From positions 1 through 5,540 of the forward strand of contig JAPLGY010000463.1 in NCBI GenBank assembly GCA_026389955.1: 5,540 bases of DNA, in the 5' to 3' direction. The notes beneath the pieces are model-generated. The model was not told the DNA's origin and did not search any database. It saw nothing but the letters and a program-made list of their open reading frames with translations. This document shows, in pieces, positions 1 through 5,540 of this stretch. A program made the position numbers and the translations under genes. Origin of the DNA: Caldilinea sp. GTDB lineage: Bacteria; Chloroflexota; Anaerolineae; Caldilineales; Caldilineaceae. How positions within the stretch are numbered: the stretch's first letter is position 1; the number at the start of each line of letters is the position of its first letter.

Positions 1-237
1 ACTGCCGTCCTGATCCTGCGTACGGCAGATATTCTCAAGCTGTTTGACATGGTTTTTGTGTTGACACGCGGTGGGCCGGGTGTGTCGACCGAGTTGGTCA
101 GCGTCTATGTTCAGCGCGTAGGGTTTCGTGTCTTTGATCTCGGGGTTGCGTCGGCACAGGCAATTTTGCTGCTGCTGCTTTGTATTGTGCTTTCACGCGG
201 ATATATCCGCCTGTTTTATCGAGAGGTTGAAGCATGA
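1..237 (+). CDS. Sugar ABC transporter permease, MalF/UgpA type (3' end only)
   Basis: This is the C-terminal 78 residues of an inner-membrane permease subunit of a binding-protein-dependent carbohydrate ABC importer. The frame is open at the left edge, so the true start is outside the window. Seen: a segment reading [16 protein letters not shown] at about residues 13-28, then [13 protein letters not shown], then a very hydrophobic last helix rich in Leu (about residues 53-67) and a short basic cytoplasmic tail. In MalF/UgpA-type permeases the 'KLFD..FVLT.GGP' stretch follows the EAA loop that contacts the ATPase, so that loop should lie just upstream. The stop codon overlaps the next permease gene by ATGA, indicating one operon and translational coupling. 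The two permeases would form the transmembrane heterodimer. The substrate cannot be told from the sequence; a sugar or glycerol-phosphate-like compound is the family expectation. Confidence 0.92.
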   Translation, partial: TAVLILRTADILKLFDMVFVLTRGGPGVSTELVSVYVQRVGFRVFDLGVASAQAILLLLLCIVLSRGYIRLFYREVEA

Positions 238-1070
238 CTGTGCTGAGACGAAGACGACGGCTCTGGACCGACTTGTGGCAGGCTGTGCTTGCACTGTGTT
301 TGGCAGGGATCTTTCTCCTGCCGGTCTACTGGATGGTGACAACTGCGCTCAAGACGACGACCGACACCTTTGCGGTGCCACCAGTGTTGATTTTTCAACC
401 GACGTTCGAGCATTTTCTGGCCGTCTATACAGAAGGACCTGTGCTCAAAAGTCTGGTCAACAGCCTGGTCGTCGCCACTACGTCGACTGCACTGGCCGTA
501 CTGATCGGTGCACCGGCAGCCTATGTGTTGGCCAGGTTCAATTTCCGTGGCAAAGCAGACCTGTGGTTTTGGATCATCTCGAACCGTTTTATTTCGCCGA
601 TCGTGGTGGCGTTGCCTTTCTTTTTGATTGCACGCGACCTGCGGCTCCTGGACAGACACCCTGCGCTGATCCTGGTCTATCTGACGTTTGGGGTGCCGCT
701 CGTGGTATGGCTCTGTGTCGACCAGTTTCGGGCCATCCCGCGCGAGGTGGATGAAGCGGCCAGGGTGGACGGCGCGAATCTCGGACAGGTCTTTTTTCGG
801 ATCAACCTGCCTCTGGCGATGCCGGGCATTGCAGTGGCCGCAATTCTCGCCTTTATCACCAGCTGGAACGAGCTGATGTTTGCGCTGGTGTTGACCAGCA
901 CGGAAGCCCGGACTGCACCTGTGGAAGCAGCCAATTTTATGACGGGCTTCGGCATTCGTTGGGGGCCAATGATGGCTACCGGAACTTTGATCGTACTGCC
1001 TGTGCTGCTCTTTGCCCTTTTGGTCTCGCGCAGCTTGGTGCGCGGTCTTACGATGGGAGCTGTCAAATGA
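234..1070 (+). CDS. Sugar ABC transporter permease, MalG/UgpE type
   Basis: Complete 278-residue inner-membrane permease, the second half of the transmembrane channel of a carbohydrate ABC importer. Length is typical for the family. Six hydrophobic segments can be seen at about residues 15-36, 72-92, 108-132, 143-162, 195-215 and 249-266, after a basic N-terminus (RRRRR at 5-9) that suits a cytoplasmic start. The ATPase-coupling EAA loop is clear at about residues 174-193: EAARVDGAN, then F..INLP, followed by PGIA and the SWNELMFAL helix common in MalG-like subunits. The start is supported by GAGAGG at 221-226, seven bases before the ATG, and by the four-base ATGA overlap with the upstream permease gene. 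Its own stop also overlaps a small downstream ATG (1067). Substrate is not deducible; sugar transport is inferred from family and from the adjacent SorC-type regulator. Confidence 0.95.
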   Translation: MTVLRRRRRLWTDLWQAVLALCLAGIFLLPVYWMVTTALKTTTDTFAVPPVLIFQPTFEHFLAVYTEGPVLKSLVNSLVVATTSTALAVLIGAPAAYVLARFNFRGKADLWFWIISNRFISPIVVALPFFLIARDLRLLDRHPALILVYLTFGVPLVVWLCVDQFRAIPREVDEAARVDGANLGQVFFRINLPLAMPGIAVAAILAFITSWNELMFALVLTSTEARTAPVEAANFMTGFGIRWGPMMATGTLIVLPVLLFALLVSRSLVRGLTMGAVK

Positions 1071-1168
1071 GTGTTTGTGACGACACCCCTGCTCCCCGCC
1101 CCACGAAAAATCAACCTCTGGACCGACGAAACGTGGACATAGAGACGGCATGGGCCCTGCTGAGCTAG
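1067..1168 (+). CDS. Possible small ORF, 33 residues, coupled to permease stop
   Basis: A 33-codon frame starts at an ATG that overlaps the permease stop codon (ATGA at 1067-1070) and ends with TAG at 1166-1168. The product would be a soluble, charged peptide (starts [12 protein letters not shown], ends ETAWALLS) with no signal peptide, membrane segment or motif I recognise. It fills most of the gap between the permease and the regulator and overlaps the assigned regulator start by 19 bases. The coupled start is the only positive evidence; composition is not convincing and no family is recognised. It could be a non-coding spacer, a leader that controls regulator translation, or a remnant of a longer gene. 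Confidence 0.22.
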   Translation: MSVCDDTPAPRPTKNQPLDRRNVDIETAWALLS

Positions 1169-2169
1169 GAGAACAGGATGCGATCGACAATCTGGATCTG
1201 ATGGTGCAGGTTGCCGAAAAATACTACCTGGAACAGTTGACGCAGGCACAGATTGCGGAGTTGTGCAATATTTCGCGCAGCACGATCTCGCGGCTGTTGA
1301 GCCGTGCACGCGAAGAAGGGATCGTGCGCATCCAAATCATTCGTCCCCAGAGCCGCCATGCCGGGTTGGAGCAGCAGCTTTGTCTGCGCTACAAGCTGGA
1401 GGACGCTGTGGTGGTCTCGGCACAACCATCGCCGACTCAGCCAGACGAAATTCGACATCTGGTCGGCAGGGTAGCGGCCCCGTTTGTTGATTCGTTGCTC
1501 AAGCCTCAATCGGTTGTAGGGGTTGGGCGAGGGCGAACCCTGGCAGAGATGACCTATGCGCTCTCCAGATTTGCTTCGCCGCGCAATATGACCCTGGTGC
1601 AACTGCTGGGCGATATCGACATCCACCCTTCCCACTCGCGCGGCACCGAAATCACGCGTATTTTATGCGAAGGATACCAGAGCGCCGGCTTTTTTTTGAA
1701 TGCACCTGCGCTGATCTCAGACCGACAACTTGCCCAGCTTTTGCTGAACTCTGCCGGCATCCAACAGGTGAGCCGGCTGTACAACCTCCTCAACCTGGCC
1801 TTGGTGGGAATCGGCACATTGCACAATTCTCCCTTGGTGCTGGCCGGTTTGTTGGAAGAGCCAGAAATTCAACGTCTGGCGGCAGCCGGGGCGGTGGGAG
1901 ATATCTGCGGCCACTTTTATACCTTGGACGGCGATCCCGTAGATGATGCCTACCCGGGTGCGTCGATCGGCATCAGCTGGGAACAGCTGCGTCTGTGCCC
2001 TCAACTGCTCGTTGTGGCAAGCGGGCTTGAAAAAGCCGCTCCGATCCTCGGCCTGCTGCGCACACAGATGGTCAACGTGCTTGTGACCGACGAACAGACC
2101 GCGTCTCGCGTGGTGCGAGACGACAGAGATTCCAGCGGCTGGGCGCTGCCGTCGACGCCCCAGATGTAG
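1150..2169 (+). CDS. SorC-family sugar-responsive transcription regulator
   Basis: A 339-residue DNA-binding regulator of the SorC/DeoR class, likely controlling the adjacent sugar-uptake operon in response to a (phospho)sugar effector. The N-terminal helix-turn-helix lies at about residues 30-60: LTQAQIAELCNISRSTISRL followed by REEGIV, the classic SorC arrangement. The rest is the SorC effector-binding domain (PF04198 type), with GVGRGRTL at 124-131, LALVGIGT at 216-223, AVGDICGHFYTLDG at 248-261 and LVTDEQTA at 311-318. It lies 79 bases after the permease stop on the same strand. The start is uncertain. ATG 1150 gives the longest frame but has only a weak ribosome site. ATG 1201 (Met18) leaves the HTH intact. 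The strong AGGAG at 1167-1171 serves an out-of-frame ATG at 1178. The gene ends 26 bases from the convergent DUF4432 gene. Family assignment is firm; ligand and operator are unknown. Confidence 0.93.
   Translation: MGPAELGEQDAIDNLDLMVQVAEKYYLEQLTQAQIAELCNISRSTISRLLSRAREEGIVRIQIIRPQSRHAGLEQQLCLRYKLEDAVVVSAQPSPTQPDEIRHLVGRVAAPFVDSLLKPQSVVGVGRGRTLAEMTYALSRFASPRNMTLVQLLGDIDIHPSHSRGTEITRILCEGYQSAGFFLNAPALISDRQLAQLLLNSAGIQQVSRLYNLLNLALVGIGTLHNSPLVLAGLLEEPEIQRLAAAGAVGDICGHFYTLDGDPVDDAYPGASIGISWEQLRLCPQLLVVASGLEKAAPILGLLRTQMVNVLVTDEQTASRVVRDDRDSSGWALPSTPQM
1167..1201 (+). promoter_or_regulatory. Strong Shine-Dalgarno with seven-codon micro-ORF before alternative regulator start
   Basis: AGGAG (1167-1171) stands six bases before ATG 1178, the best ribosome site in this junction. 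That ATG is not in the regulator frame. It reads seven codons (MRSTIWI) and stops at TGA 1199-1201, which overlaps the in-frame regulator ATG at 1201 (TGATG). This could be a leader peptide that lets ribosomes re-initiate at Met18 of the regulator, or the trace of a one-base indel in the true start region. The geometry is seen directly; the function is inference. Confidence 0.35.
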
Positions 2170-2195
2170 GCCTTGGCAAGCAACCCGGTCGTCGC
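2170..2195. other. Convergent intergenic gap, no clear terminator
   Basis: Only 26 bases separate the stop of the SorC regulator (plus strand) from the stop of the DUF4432 gene (minus strand). I see no GC-rich stem followed by a T-run in either direction, so an intrinsic bidirectional terminator is not supported here. Transcripts from the two sides probably overlap at their 3' ends, or end by another route. Confidence 0.5.
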
Positions 2196-3290
2196 CTAAT
2201 CGCTGGCAGCCAGATAGTCGTCGAGCACAATGGAGACCGGCTCTCCTTGGTCGCGTTGGCGGTCGATCTCACCGAGCGCGGCGGCGACAGCCGCAGCATT
2301 TTCCAAAACCACCAGCCGGCTGCGAAAGGTTCGTCGTTCTCCAGGTGCCAGCTGCTGCAGTCGGCCGGAACGCCGGGCCCGATTTTGCCCTTCAGGTACA
2401 CAGTTGCCCGGCTCGATCCCACAGACATACGTGCCCTTGCGGTAGTTCTTCCACTGTGTGAGATAGGGGGCAGCCGCTGCATCCCAGGAGAGAGCAACAC
2501 CGAACTCCTCAGAGGAGAGCACGACCTGCGCCTCTCCTTGTGCATTGGCACAGATCTGGTGAAAAAATACCTCTTCCTGGTGCCGTGGGACCGCACAGCG
2601 ATAGCGAACCCACTCTTCGGAGGCCGCAGCCGCTACCGGGTCGCGCGGCACCACTGCCCGCACAGGCGCATGCAGATTGACACCAGCTTGGAGCAGTGGG
2701 TAGCCAAAATTGAAGTGATAGAGCACCATCAAAGGGGCTGGCGTGTCGTAGCGGTTTTCAACAACATCGATCACCTCGACCGCAGGCTCGCCAAGCACCA
2801 TTCGAACGGTGCGGGCCAGATGGAGCTGCTGGTCAAACAGGGCACCTTCCGCCACCTCCCCGCTGACCTCGCTCACGTACTGCTGGCCTTGCCACCCACT
2901 GCGCACAGCCAGGTTGTAGGCACGCAGCAGACTGAAATCCCCATGCAGGTCGCGAAACTGGCCGCTCTGCGTGTCCTTCTCCGGCGGGCCAACGTGACGC
3001 AGACCGCAGGTCACCAGCAGCCCACCGTTGAAAAGACGCAGCCACCCCCCTCCAAAATCAGCGGCATGAGGCGATCCCTGGCTGATCCAGGTGAGCGGAC
3101 GCCCGTTGTACGCAGCCAACCCAATGTCCAGGCCTCGGTCGGGCAGCAACGTCAACGTCAGCCCGCTGGCGTTGTAGCCGTCGACCACACGCAGGCCGTT
3201 CGTCAGTGTGGCCTGCCGCCAGTCGATAAACTGCCGGAGATCGACGCTGTGCTGTTCGAGCATCGCACGGCTCAGGTCAAAATTTGGCAT
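2196..3290 (-). CDS. DUF4432 (aldose 1-epimerase-like) protein
   Basis: A 364-residue protein of the DUF4432 family, which has the galactose mutarotase-like beta-sandwich fold and is thought to act on sugars. The exact reaction is not established to my knowledge. Seen: a TLLPDRGLDIG strand at about residues 47-57, NGGLLVTCGLRHVG at 88-101, RDLHGDFS at 113-120 with a candidate active-site His116, LYHFNFGYPLL at 190-200 with His192 and Asn194, and GTYVCGIEPGN at 286-296 with Glu293, then the closing PGERR. These His and Glu positions match where mutarotase-like enzymes carry sugar-binding or catalytic residues. No signal peptide, so cytoplasmic. The start at 3290 is well supported: AAAGGAG (complement of 3298-3304) stands seven bases upstream and the family-like N-terminus begins here; the longer frame upstream is only the other-frame reading of the helicase tail. 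It overlaps the helicase gene by 14 bp, so it is likely cotranscribed with it. A link to the neighbouring sugar importer is plausible but unproven. Confidence 0.9.
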   Translation of the reverse strand: MPNFDLSRAMLEQHSVDLRQFIDWRQATLTNGLRVVDGYNASGLTLTLLPDRGLDIGLAAYNGRPLTWISQGSPHAADFGGGWLRLFNGGLLVTCGLRHVGPPEKDTQSGQFRDLHGDFSLLRAYNLAVRSGWQGQQYVSEVSGEVAEGALFDQQLHLARTVRMVLGEPAVEVIDVVENRYDTPAPLMVLYHFNFGYPLLQAGVNLHAPVRAVVPRDPVAAAASEEWVRYRCAVPRHQEEVFFHQICANAQGEAQVVLSSEEFGVALSWDAAAAPYLTQWKNYRKGTYVCGIEPGNCVPEGQNRARRSGRLQQLAPGERRTFRSRLVVLENAAAVAAALGEIDRQRDQGEPVSIVLDDYLAASD

Positions 3291-5540
3291 GTTTGCGCTC
3301 CTTTCCGCTGCGCTGTGTGGCGGTCTGTCCGTTGGCGGTCTGTCCGTTGGCGCCGCCGCTCTCCTCCCCAAACAGCCCCAGCTGAATCCCCGCAGGGGGA
3401 GGCTCCGCGCCCTCCGCCCGCTCACGCAGATGCAGCTCGAGCAGCGCCGCTTCGATTTCACCGATAAAACGCGAAGGCAAGTTCTCCTGCCTTCGCCCAT
3501 ACAGAAAACGGCGCCGCGCATGGCTCAAGATCAGCTGGGTGCGGGCCCGGGTCATGGCCACATAAAAGATGCGCCGCTCCTCTTCCAGGTCACAGGGGTC
3601 ATCAAGGCGCTGGTAGGGAGCCACCCCTTCTTCACAACCCGCCAGAAAGACCACCGGGAATTCCAGCCCTTTGGCGGCGTGAAAGGTCATCAAGGTCACA
3701 CGATCCGCACGCAGGTCAAACCGATCCCCCGCACTTTCCAGCAGTGCCATTTCCAAAAAGTCGCGGCACCGCCTCCCAAAGGGAAGCGCCCGCTCGGCCA
3801 GCTGCTGGCTGAGTGTTTCGCTCAGCTCCAGGAACGCTGCAAGCGCTTCGATGCACGCCGCAAGGTTCTGGGTCGCCCAGGTTGCTTCCAGTTCTGTCCA
3901 GAAGTCGGCCAGTTTCTGCAGACGCCGCTGCTGGGACGCCGGGTATCTGCCCGCCAGCTGATGCAAAGCCGCCGGCAAGGTCGGCAGCAGACTGTGCGCC
4001 AGCAGCTGAGCGTCCGCCGCCGCAGTGTCCACACGGACCACCGCAGCAAGCAGCGCTTCCAAATGAAGCAGGCTGCGCGGGCTCTCCAACAGCCAGAGCG
4101 CATCCAGAAGCACACGCACCCCGGCACGAGACCAGAGCGGCTCCTGGCCGACTACCTGATAGGGGATGCCCGAACGGTCGAAGGCCTCGACCAGCGCAGA
4201 GGCCTGGGCGCTCAGGCGATAGAGCACCGCAAAGTCGCCAAAGCCGAGCGCGGCAGCAACTCTCCCATCTGCACGCCCCGAATCCAACGAAAAATAGCTG
4301 GTTCCCCCAACCCGCCGCTCGATCTGGTGGACGATCGTCTCCGCTTCAGCTTTGTCGGTCGGGGCCGCATGGATTTCAAGCTTGACCGCGCCGGGCAGGT
4401 GTGTCTGCAAAGGCAGACGGCCAGGGTCCGGGTTGTGACGGATCACCTGCATGGCTGCATCCAGAATCCCCTGTAGCGAACGGTAGATAAGGGCCAGACG
4501 TACGCAGCGAGCCGTCGGGTACTCTTGCAAAAATTCCAGAAAAAAACGGCGGTCCGCCCCCCGAAAGCCGTAGATCGCCTGGTCCGGATCCCCGATCGCA
4601 CACACATTGGCCCCCCCTGCCGCCAGGCCGCGCAGCAGCGCTACTTGGGCCAGGTTGACATCCTGGTATTCGTCTACCGAGATGAACCGGTAGCGAGCAT
4701 GCAGAGCGGCTGCGACGGCCGGGGACGTTGCCAGCAGCTGCGCAGCCAGGCTGACCAGGTCGTCGAAGTCAACAGCATTGGCCTGGCGCAGAGCAGCGTT
4801 GTAGGCGTCGAAGAGGGGCACATCCTCCCCTGCTGGCTGGCCCCACTGCTGTTTGGCCGCAGCGATCATGCGCAGGGCTTTTTCAAGGGTTGGCAAATCG
4901 GCGTCTGGCAGAAACCGCGCAAGCAGCTGGCGCTGGACCTCCTCGTCGACAATCACAAAATCCGCCCCAAGCCCCAGTTCAGCGGCAGATTGGCGCAGCA
5001 GGCTGGCCCCAAAGGCATGAAAGGTGCGGACAGTCACCCCGACCGCCCCCAACAGCCCGTCAAGCCGCTCGACCATCTCCTGAGCCGCTTTGTTGGTGAA
5101 GGTGATCGCCAAAATCTGCTGGGGAGGAACCCCGAGCGCACGCACCAGGTGGGCGACGCGCAAGGTCAGCGTGCGCGTCTTGCCGGTGCCGGGCCCAGCG
5201 GCGATCAGCAGCGGCACATCGGTGCACAAAACAGCAGCCTGCTGCTCTGCGTTGAGCTCGGCAAGCAGGCTGGCCTCCCCGCTGGGAGAGGCTGGCCGCA
5301 GGGGGACAGGGGGAGAATCCGGCTGCTGCACCGGCTGCTGCACCGGCTGCTGTGCCGGCTGCTGTGCCGGCTGGGGGGCGAAGAGCCCCTGCTGGGGGTC
5401 GTCTGCCCCCAGGGCTGCACGGCTGAAGACGCGCACAACCCCGTATTCGCCGTCGTAGCCGGCCTCGGCGTCGACCTGGCCGCGGCGCATGCGGTCGATT
5501 CCCTGGGCAAGCCTGGGGCCGCCGACTGCCGCAAGGGTGT
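3277..5540 (-). CDS. UvrD/PcrA-like superfamily 1A DNA helicase, probable C-terminal part of an EndoQ-helicase fusion (5' end missing)
   Basis: ATP-dependent 3'-5' DNA helicase of the UvrD/Rep family, expected to work in DNA repair. Numbering is from the in-window Met at 5490. Motifs run in order: Q-motif LNAEQQAAV (79-87), Walker A AAGPGTGKT (97-105), Ia ITFTNKAAQEM (129-139), TFHAFG (156-161), VDFDDLV (240-246), Walker B VDEYQD (272-277), III IGDPDQAIYGFRG (299-311), IV as IYRS (335-338, usually NYRS), V MTFHAAKGLEFP (601-612) and VI EEERRIFYVAMTRAR (636-650). All ATPase residues, including Lys104, Asp273-Glu274 and Arg648, are present. The frame is open to the window edge: 16 more codons precede Met1, and that piece plus residues 1-22 (RRGQVDAEAGYDGEYGVVRVF) resembles the C-terminal end of EndoQ/COG1379 PHP-type endonucleases. 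The true start therefore lies outside. A Gln/Pro-rich linker (about 38-65) joins the two parts; the tail after 690 is low complexity. It overlaps the next gene by 14 bp. Confidence 0.93.
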   Translation of the reverse strand, partial: TLAAVGGPRLAQGIDRMRRGQVDAEAGYDGEYGVVRVFSRAALGADDPQQGLFAPQPAQQPAQQPVQQPVQQPDSPPVPLRPASPSGEASLLAELNAEQQAAVLCTDVPLLIAAGPGTGKTRTLTLRVAHLVRALGVPPQQILAITFTNKAAQEMVERLDGLLGAVGVTVRTFHAFGASLLRQSAAELGLGADFVIVDEEVQRQLLARFLPDADLPTLEKALRMIAAAKQQWGQPAGEDVPLFDAYNAALRQANAVDFDDLVSLAAQLLATSPAVAAALHARYRFISVDEYQDVNLAQVALLRGLAAGGANVCAIGDPDQAIYGFRGADRRFFLEFLQEYPTARCVRLALIYRSLQGILDAAMQVIRHNPDPGRLPLQTHLPGAVKLEIHAAPTDKAEAETIVHQIERRVGGTSYFSLDSGRADGRVAAALGFGDFAVLYRLSAQASALVEAFDRSGIPYQVVGQEPLWSRAGVRVLLDALWLLESPRSLLHLEALLAAVVRVDTAAADAQLLAHSLLPTLPAALHQLAGRYPASQQRRLQKLADFWTELEATWATQNLAACIEALAAFLELSETLSQQLAERALPFGRRCRDFLEMALLESAGDRFDLRADRVTLMTFHAAKGLEFPVVFLAGCEEGVAPYQRLDDPCDLEEERRIFYVAMTRARTQLILSHARRRFLYGRRQENLPSRFIGEIEAALLELHLRERAEGAEPPPAGIQLGLFGEESGGANGQTANGQTATQRSGKERKHAKF
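3298..3304 (-). promoter_or_regulatory. Ribosome binding site of the DUF4432 gene
   Basis: AAAGGAG on the minus strand, seven bases before ATG 3290. It lies inside the last codons of the helicase gene and decides the DUF4432 start against the longer in-frame extension. Confidence 0.8.
3318..3352 (-). repeat. 15-bp in-frame tandem repeat in helicase C-terminal tail
   Basis: Two perfect copies of TGGCGGTCTGTCCGT (3318-3332 and 3333-3347) plus five bases of a third. On the coding strand they give an Asn-Gly-Gln-Thr-Ala repeat in the non-conserved tail of the helicase, just upstream of the ribosome site of the DUF4432 gene. Likely slippage-made, flexible tail sequence. Confidence 0.85.
3370..3384 (-). 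other. Candidate beta-clamp-binding motif QLGLF
   Basis: Residues 703-707 of the helicase (numbered from Met 5490) read QLGLF, which matches the canonical bacterial sliding-clamp-binding pentapeptide QL[S/D]LF at four of five positions. It lies after motif VI in a Pro/Gly-rich, probably disordered tail, where such motifs usually sit. The sequence match is seen; binding is inferred. Confidence 0.55.
5319..5373 (-). repeat. 12-bp in-frame tandem repeat encoding QQP[A/V] linker
   Basis: About 4.6 direct copies of a 12-bp unit (CCGGCTGCTGCA or CCGGCTGCTGTG on the plus strand) at 5319-5330, 5331-5342, 5343-5354, 5355-5366 and a partial 5367-5373. On the coding strand they give a Gln-Gln-Pro-Ala/Val repeat that forms a flexible linker between the EndoQ-like tail and the helicase core. 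The unit is a multiple of three, so copy-number changes would keep the frame. Confidence 0.9.
5380..5394 (-). other. Candidate second beta-clamp-binding motif QQGLF
   Basis: Residues 33-37 of the helicase frame read QQGLF, between the EndoQ-like tail and the QQP linker. It keeps the Gln, Leu and Phe of the clamp-binding consensus but lacks Leu at position two, so it is a weaker match than QLGLF in the C-terminal tail. Confidence 0.35.
5425..5540 (-). other. Probable C-terminal end of an EndoQ-like (PHP-type) endonuclease domain
   Basis: The 38 residues encoded here, upstream of the helicase linker, read RLAQGIDRMRRGQVDAEAG and then YDGEYGVVRVF. As I recall the family, bacterial EndoQ/COG1379 proteins end in a similar 'IA..I.RVR.G.V...PGYDG.YG.V.IF' stretch. 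EndoQ cuts DNA 5' of deaminated bases such as hypoxanthine and uracil. Only the tail of the domain is in the window, so no PHP metal ligands or zinc-binding cysteines can be checked. Assigned from memory of family sequence, without a search. Confidence 0.65.

Noticed and set aside
216..1190. Minus-strand frame (324 codons) opposite the second permease
   Set aside because: Composition is His/Arg/Gln-rich and unlike a protein family; the plus strand has the EAA loop and six membrane helices.
2016..2031. Small inverted repeat CAAGC-GG-GCTTG followed by A-rich bases
   Set aside because: It is inside the coding part of the SorC regulator, the loop is only two bases and there is no T-run; not a credible terminator.
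2247..3467. Long plus-strand frame (406 codons) opposite the DUF4432 gene
   Set aside because: Antisense shadow of a well-supported gene; no recognisable motif and no good ribosome site.
3291..3521. N-terminal extension of the DUF4432 frame to 3521
   Set aside because: It lies fully inside the helicase gene in another frame, is repetitive (PTDRP), and the strong ribosome site at 3298-3304 marks 3290 as the start.
3208..4476. Long plus-strand frame (422 codons) opposite the helicase
   Set aside because: It is antisense to clear helicase motifs, rich in Arg/Gln/Pro with no domain, and is explained by GC-rich codon positions of the true gene.
3277..5490. Taking ATG 5490 as the helicase start
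   Set aside because: An AGGGA lies nine bases upstream, but the frame continues open and the peptide across the ATG looks like continuous domain sequence; the start is more likely outside the window.

Overview
The window is a bacterial chromosome segment with a moderately high GC content. It holds two gene groups that converge near position 2180. No mobile element, CRISPR array, rRNA or tRNA is visible. The gene mix (binding-protein sugar ABC permeases, a SorC-type regulator, a DUF4432 mutarotase-like protein and an EndoQ/UvrD-type fusion helicase) would fit a Chloroflexota bacterium such as a Caldilinea relative. That placement is an impression from protein character and is not proven.

Left half, plus strand (1-2169): the 3' end of a MalF/UgpA-type sugar permease gene, a complete MalG/UgpE-type permease gene overlapping it by ATGA, then, after about 80 bp, a SorC-family sugar-responsive transcription regulator. 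This looks like the distal part of a carbohydrate-uptake operon that carries its own regulator. The binding protein and the rest of the first permease should lie to the left. The junction between permease and regulator is unusual. It holds a 33-codon ORF coupled to the permease stop, and the best Shine-Dalgarno in the region leads to an ATG that is out of frame with the regulator.

Right half, minus strand (5540-2196): a large UvrD/PcrA-like superfamily 1A helicase gene whose 5' end lies outside the window, followed with a 14-bp overlap by a DUF4432 (aldose 1-epimerase-like) gene. The helicase frame stays open to the window edge. The residues before the first in-window ATG look like the C-terminal end of an EndoQ/COG1379 PHP-type endonuclease, so the ATG at 5490 is probably not the start and the full protein is probably an endonuclease-helicase fusion. 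Two low-complexity segments flank the helicase core. Each carries a sequence resembling a beta-clamp-binding motif (QQGLF and QLGLF) and each lies beside a short in-frame tandem repeat.

The most interesting content is this candidate nuclease-helicase fusion with two possible clamp-docking peptides. Next is the odd translational layout at the start of the regulator.
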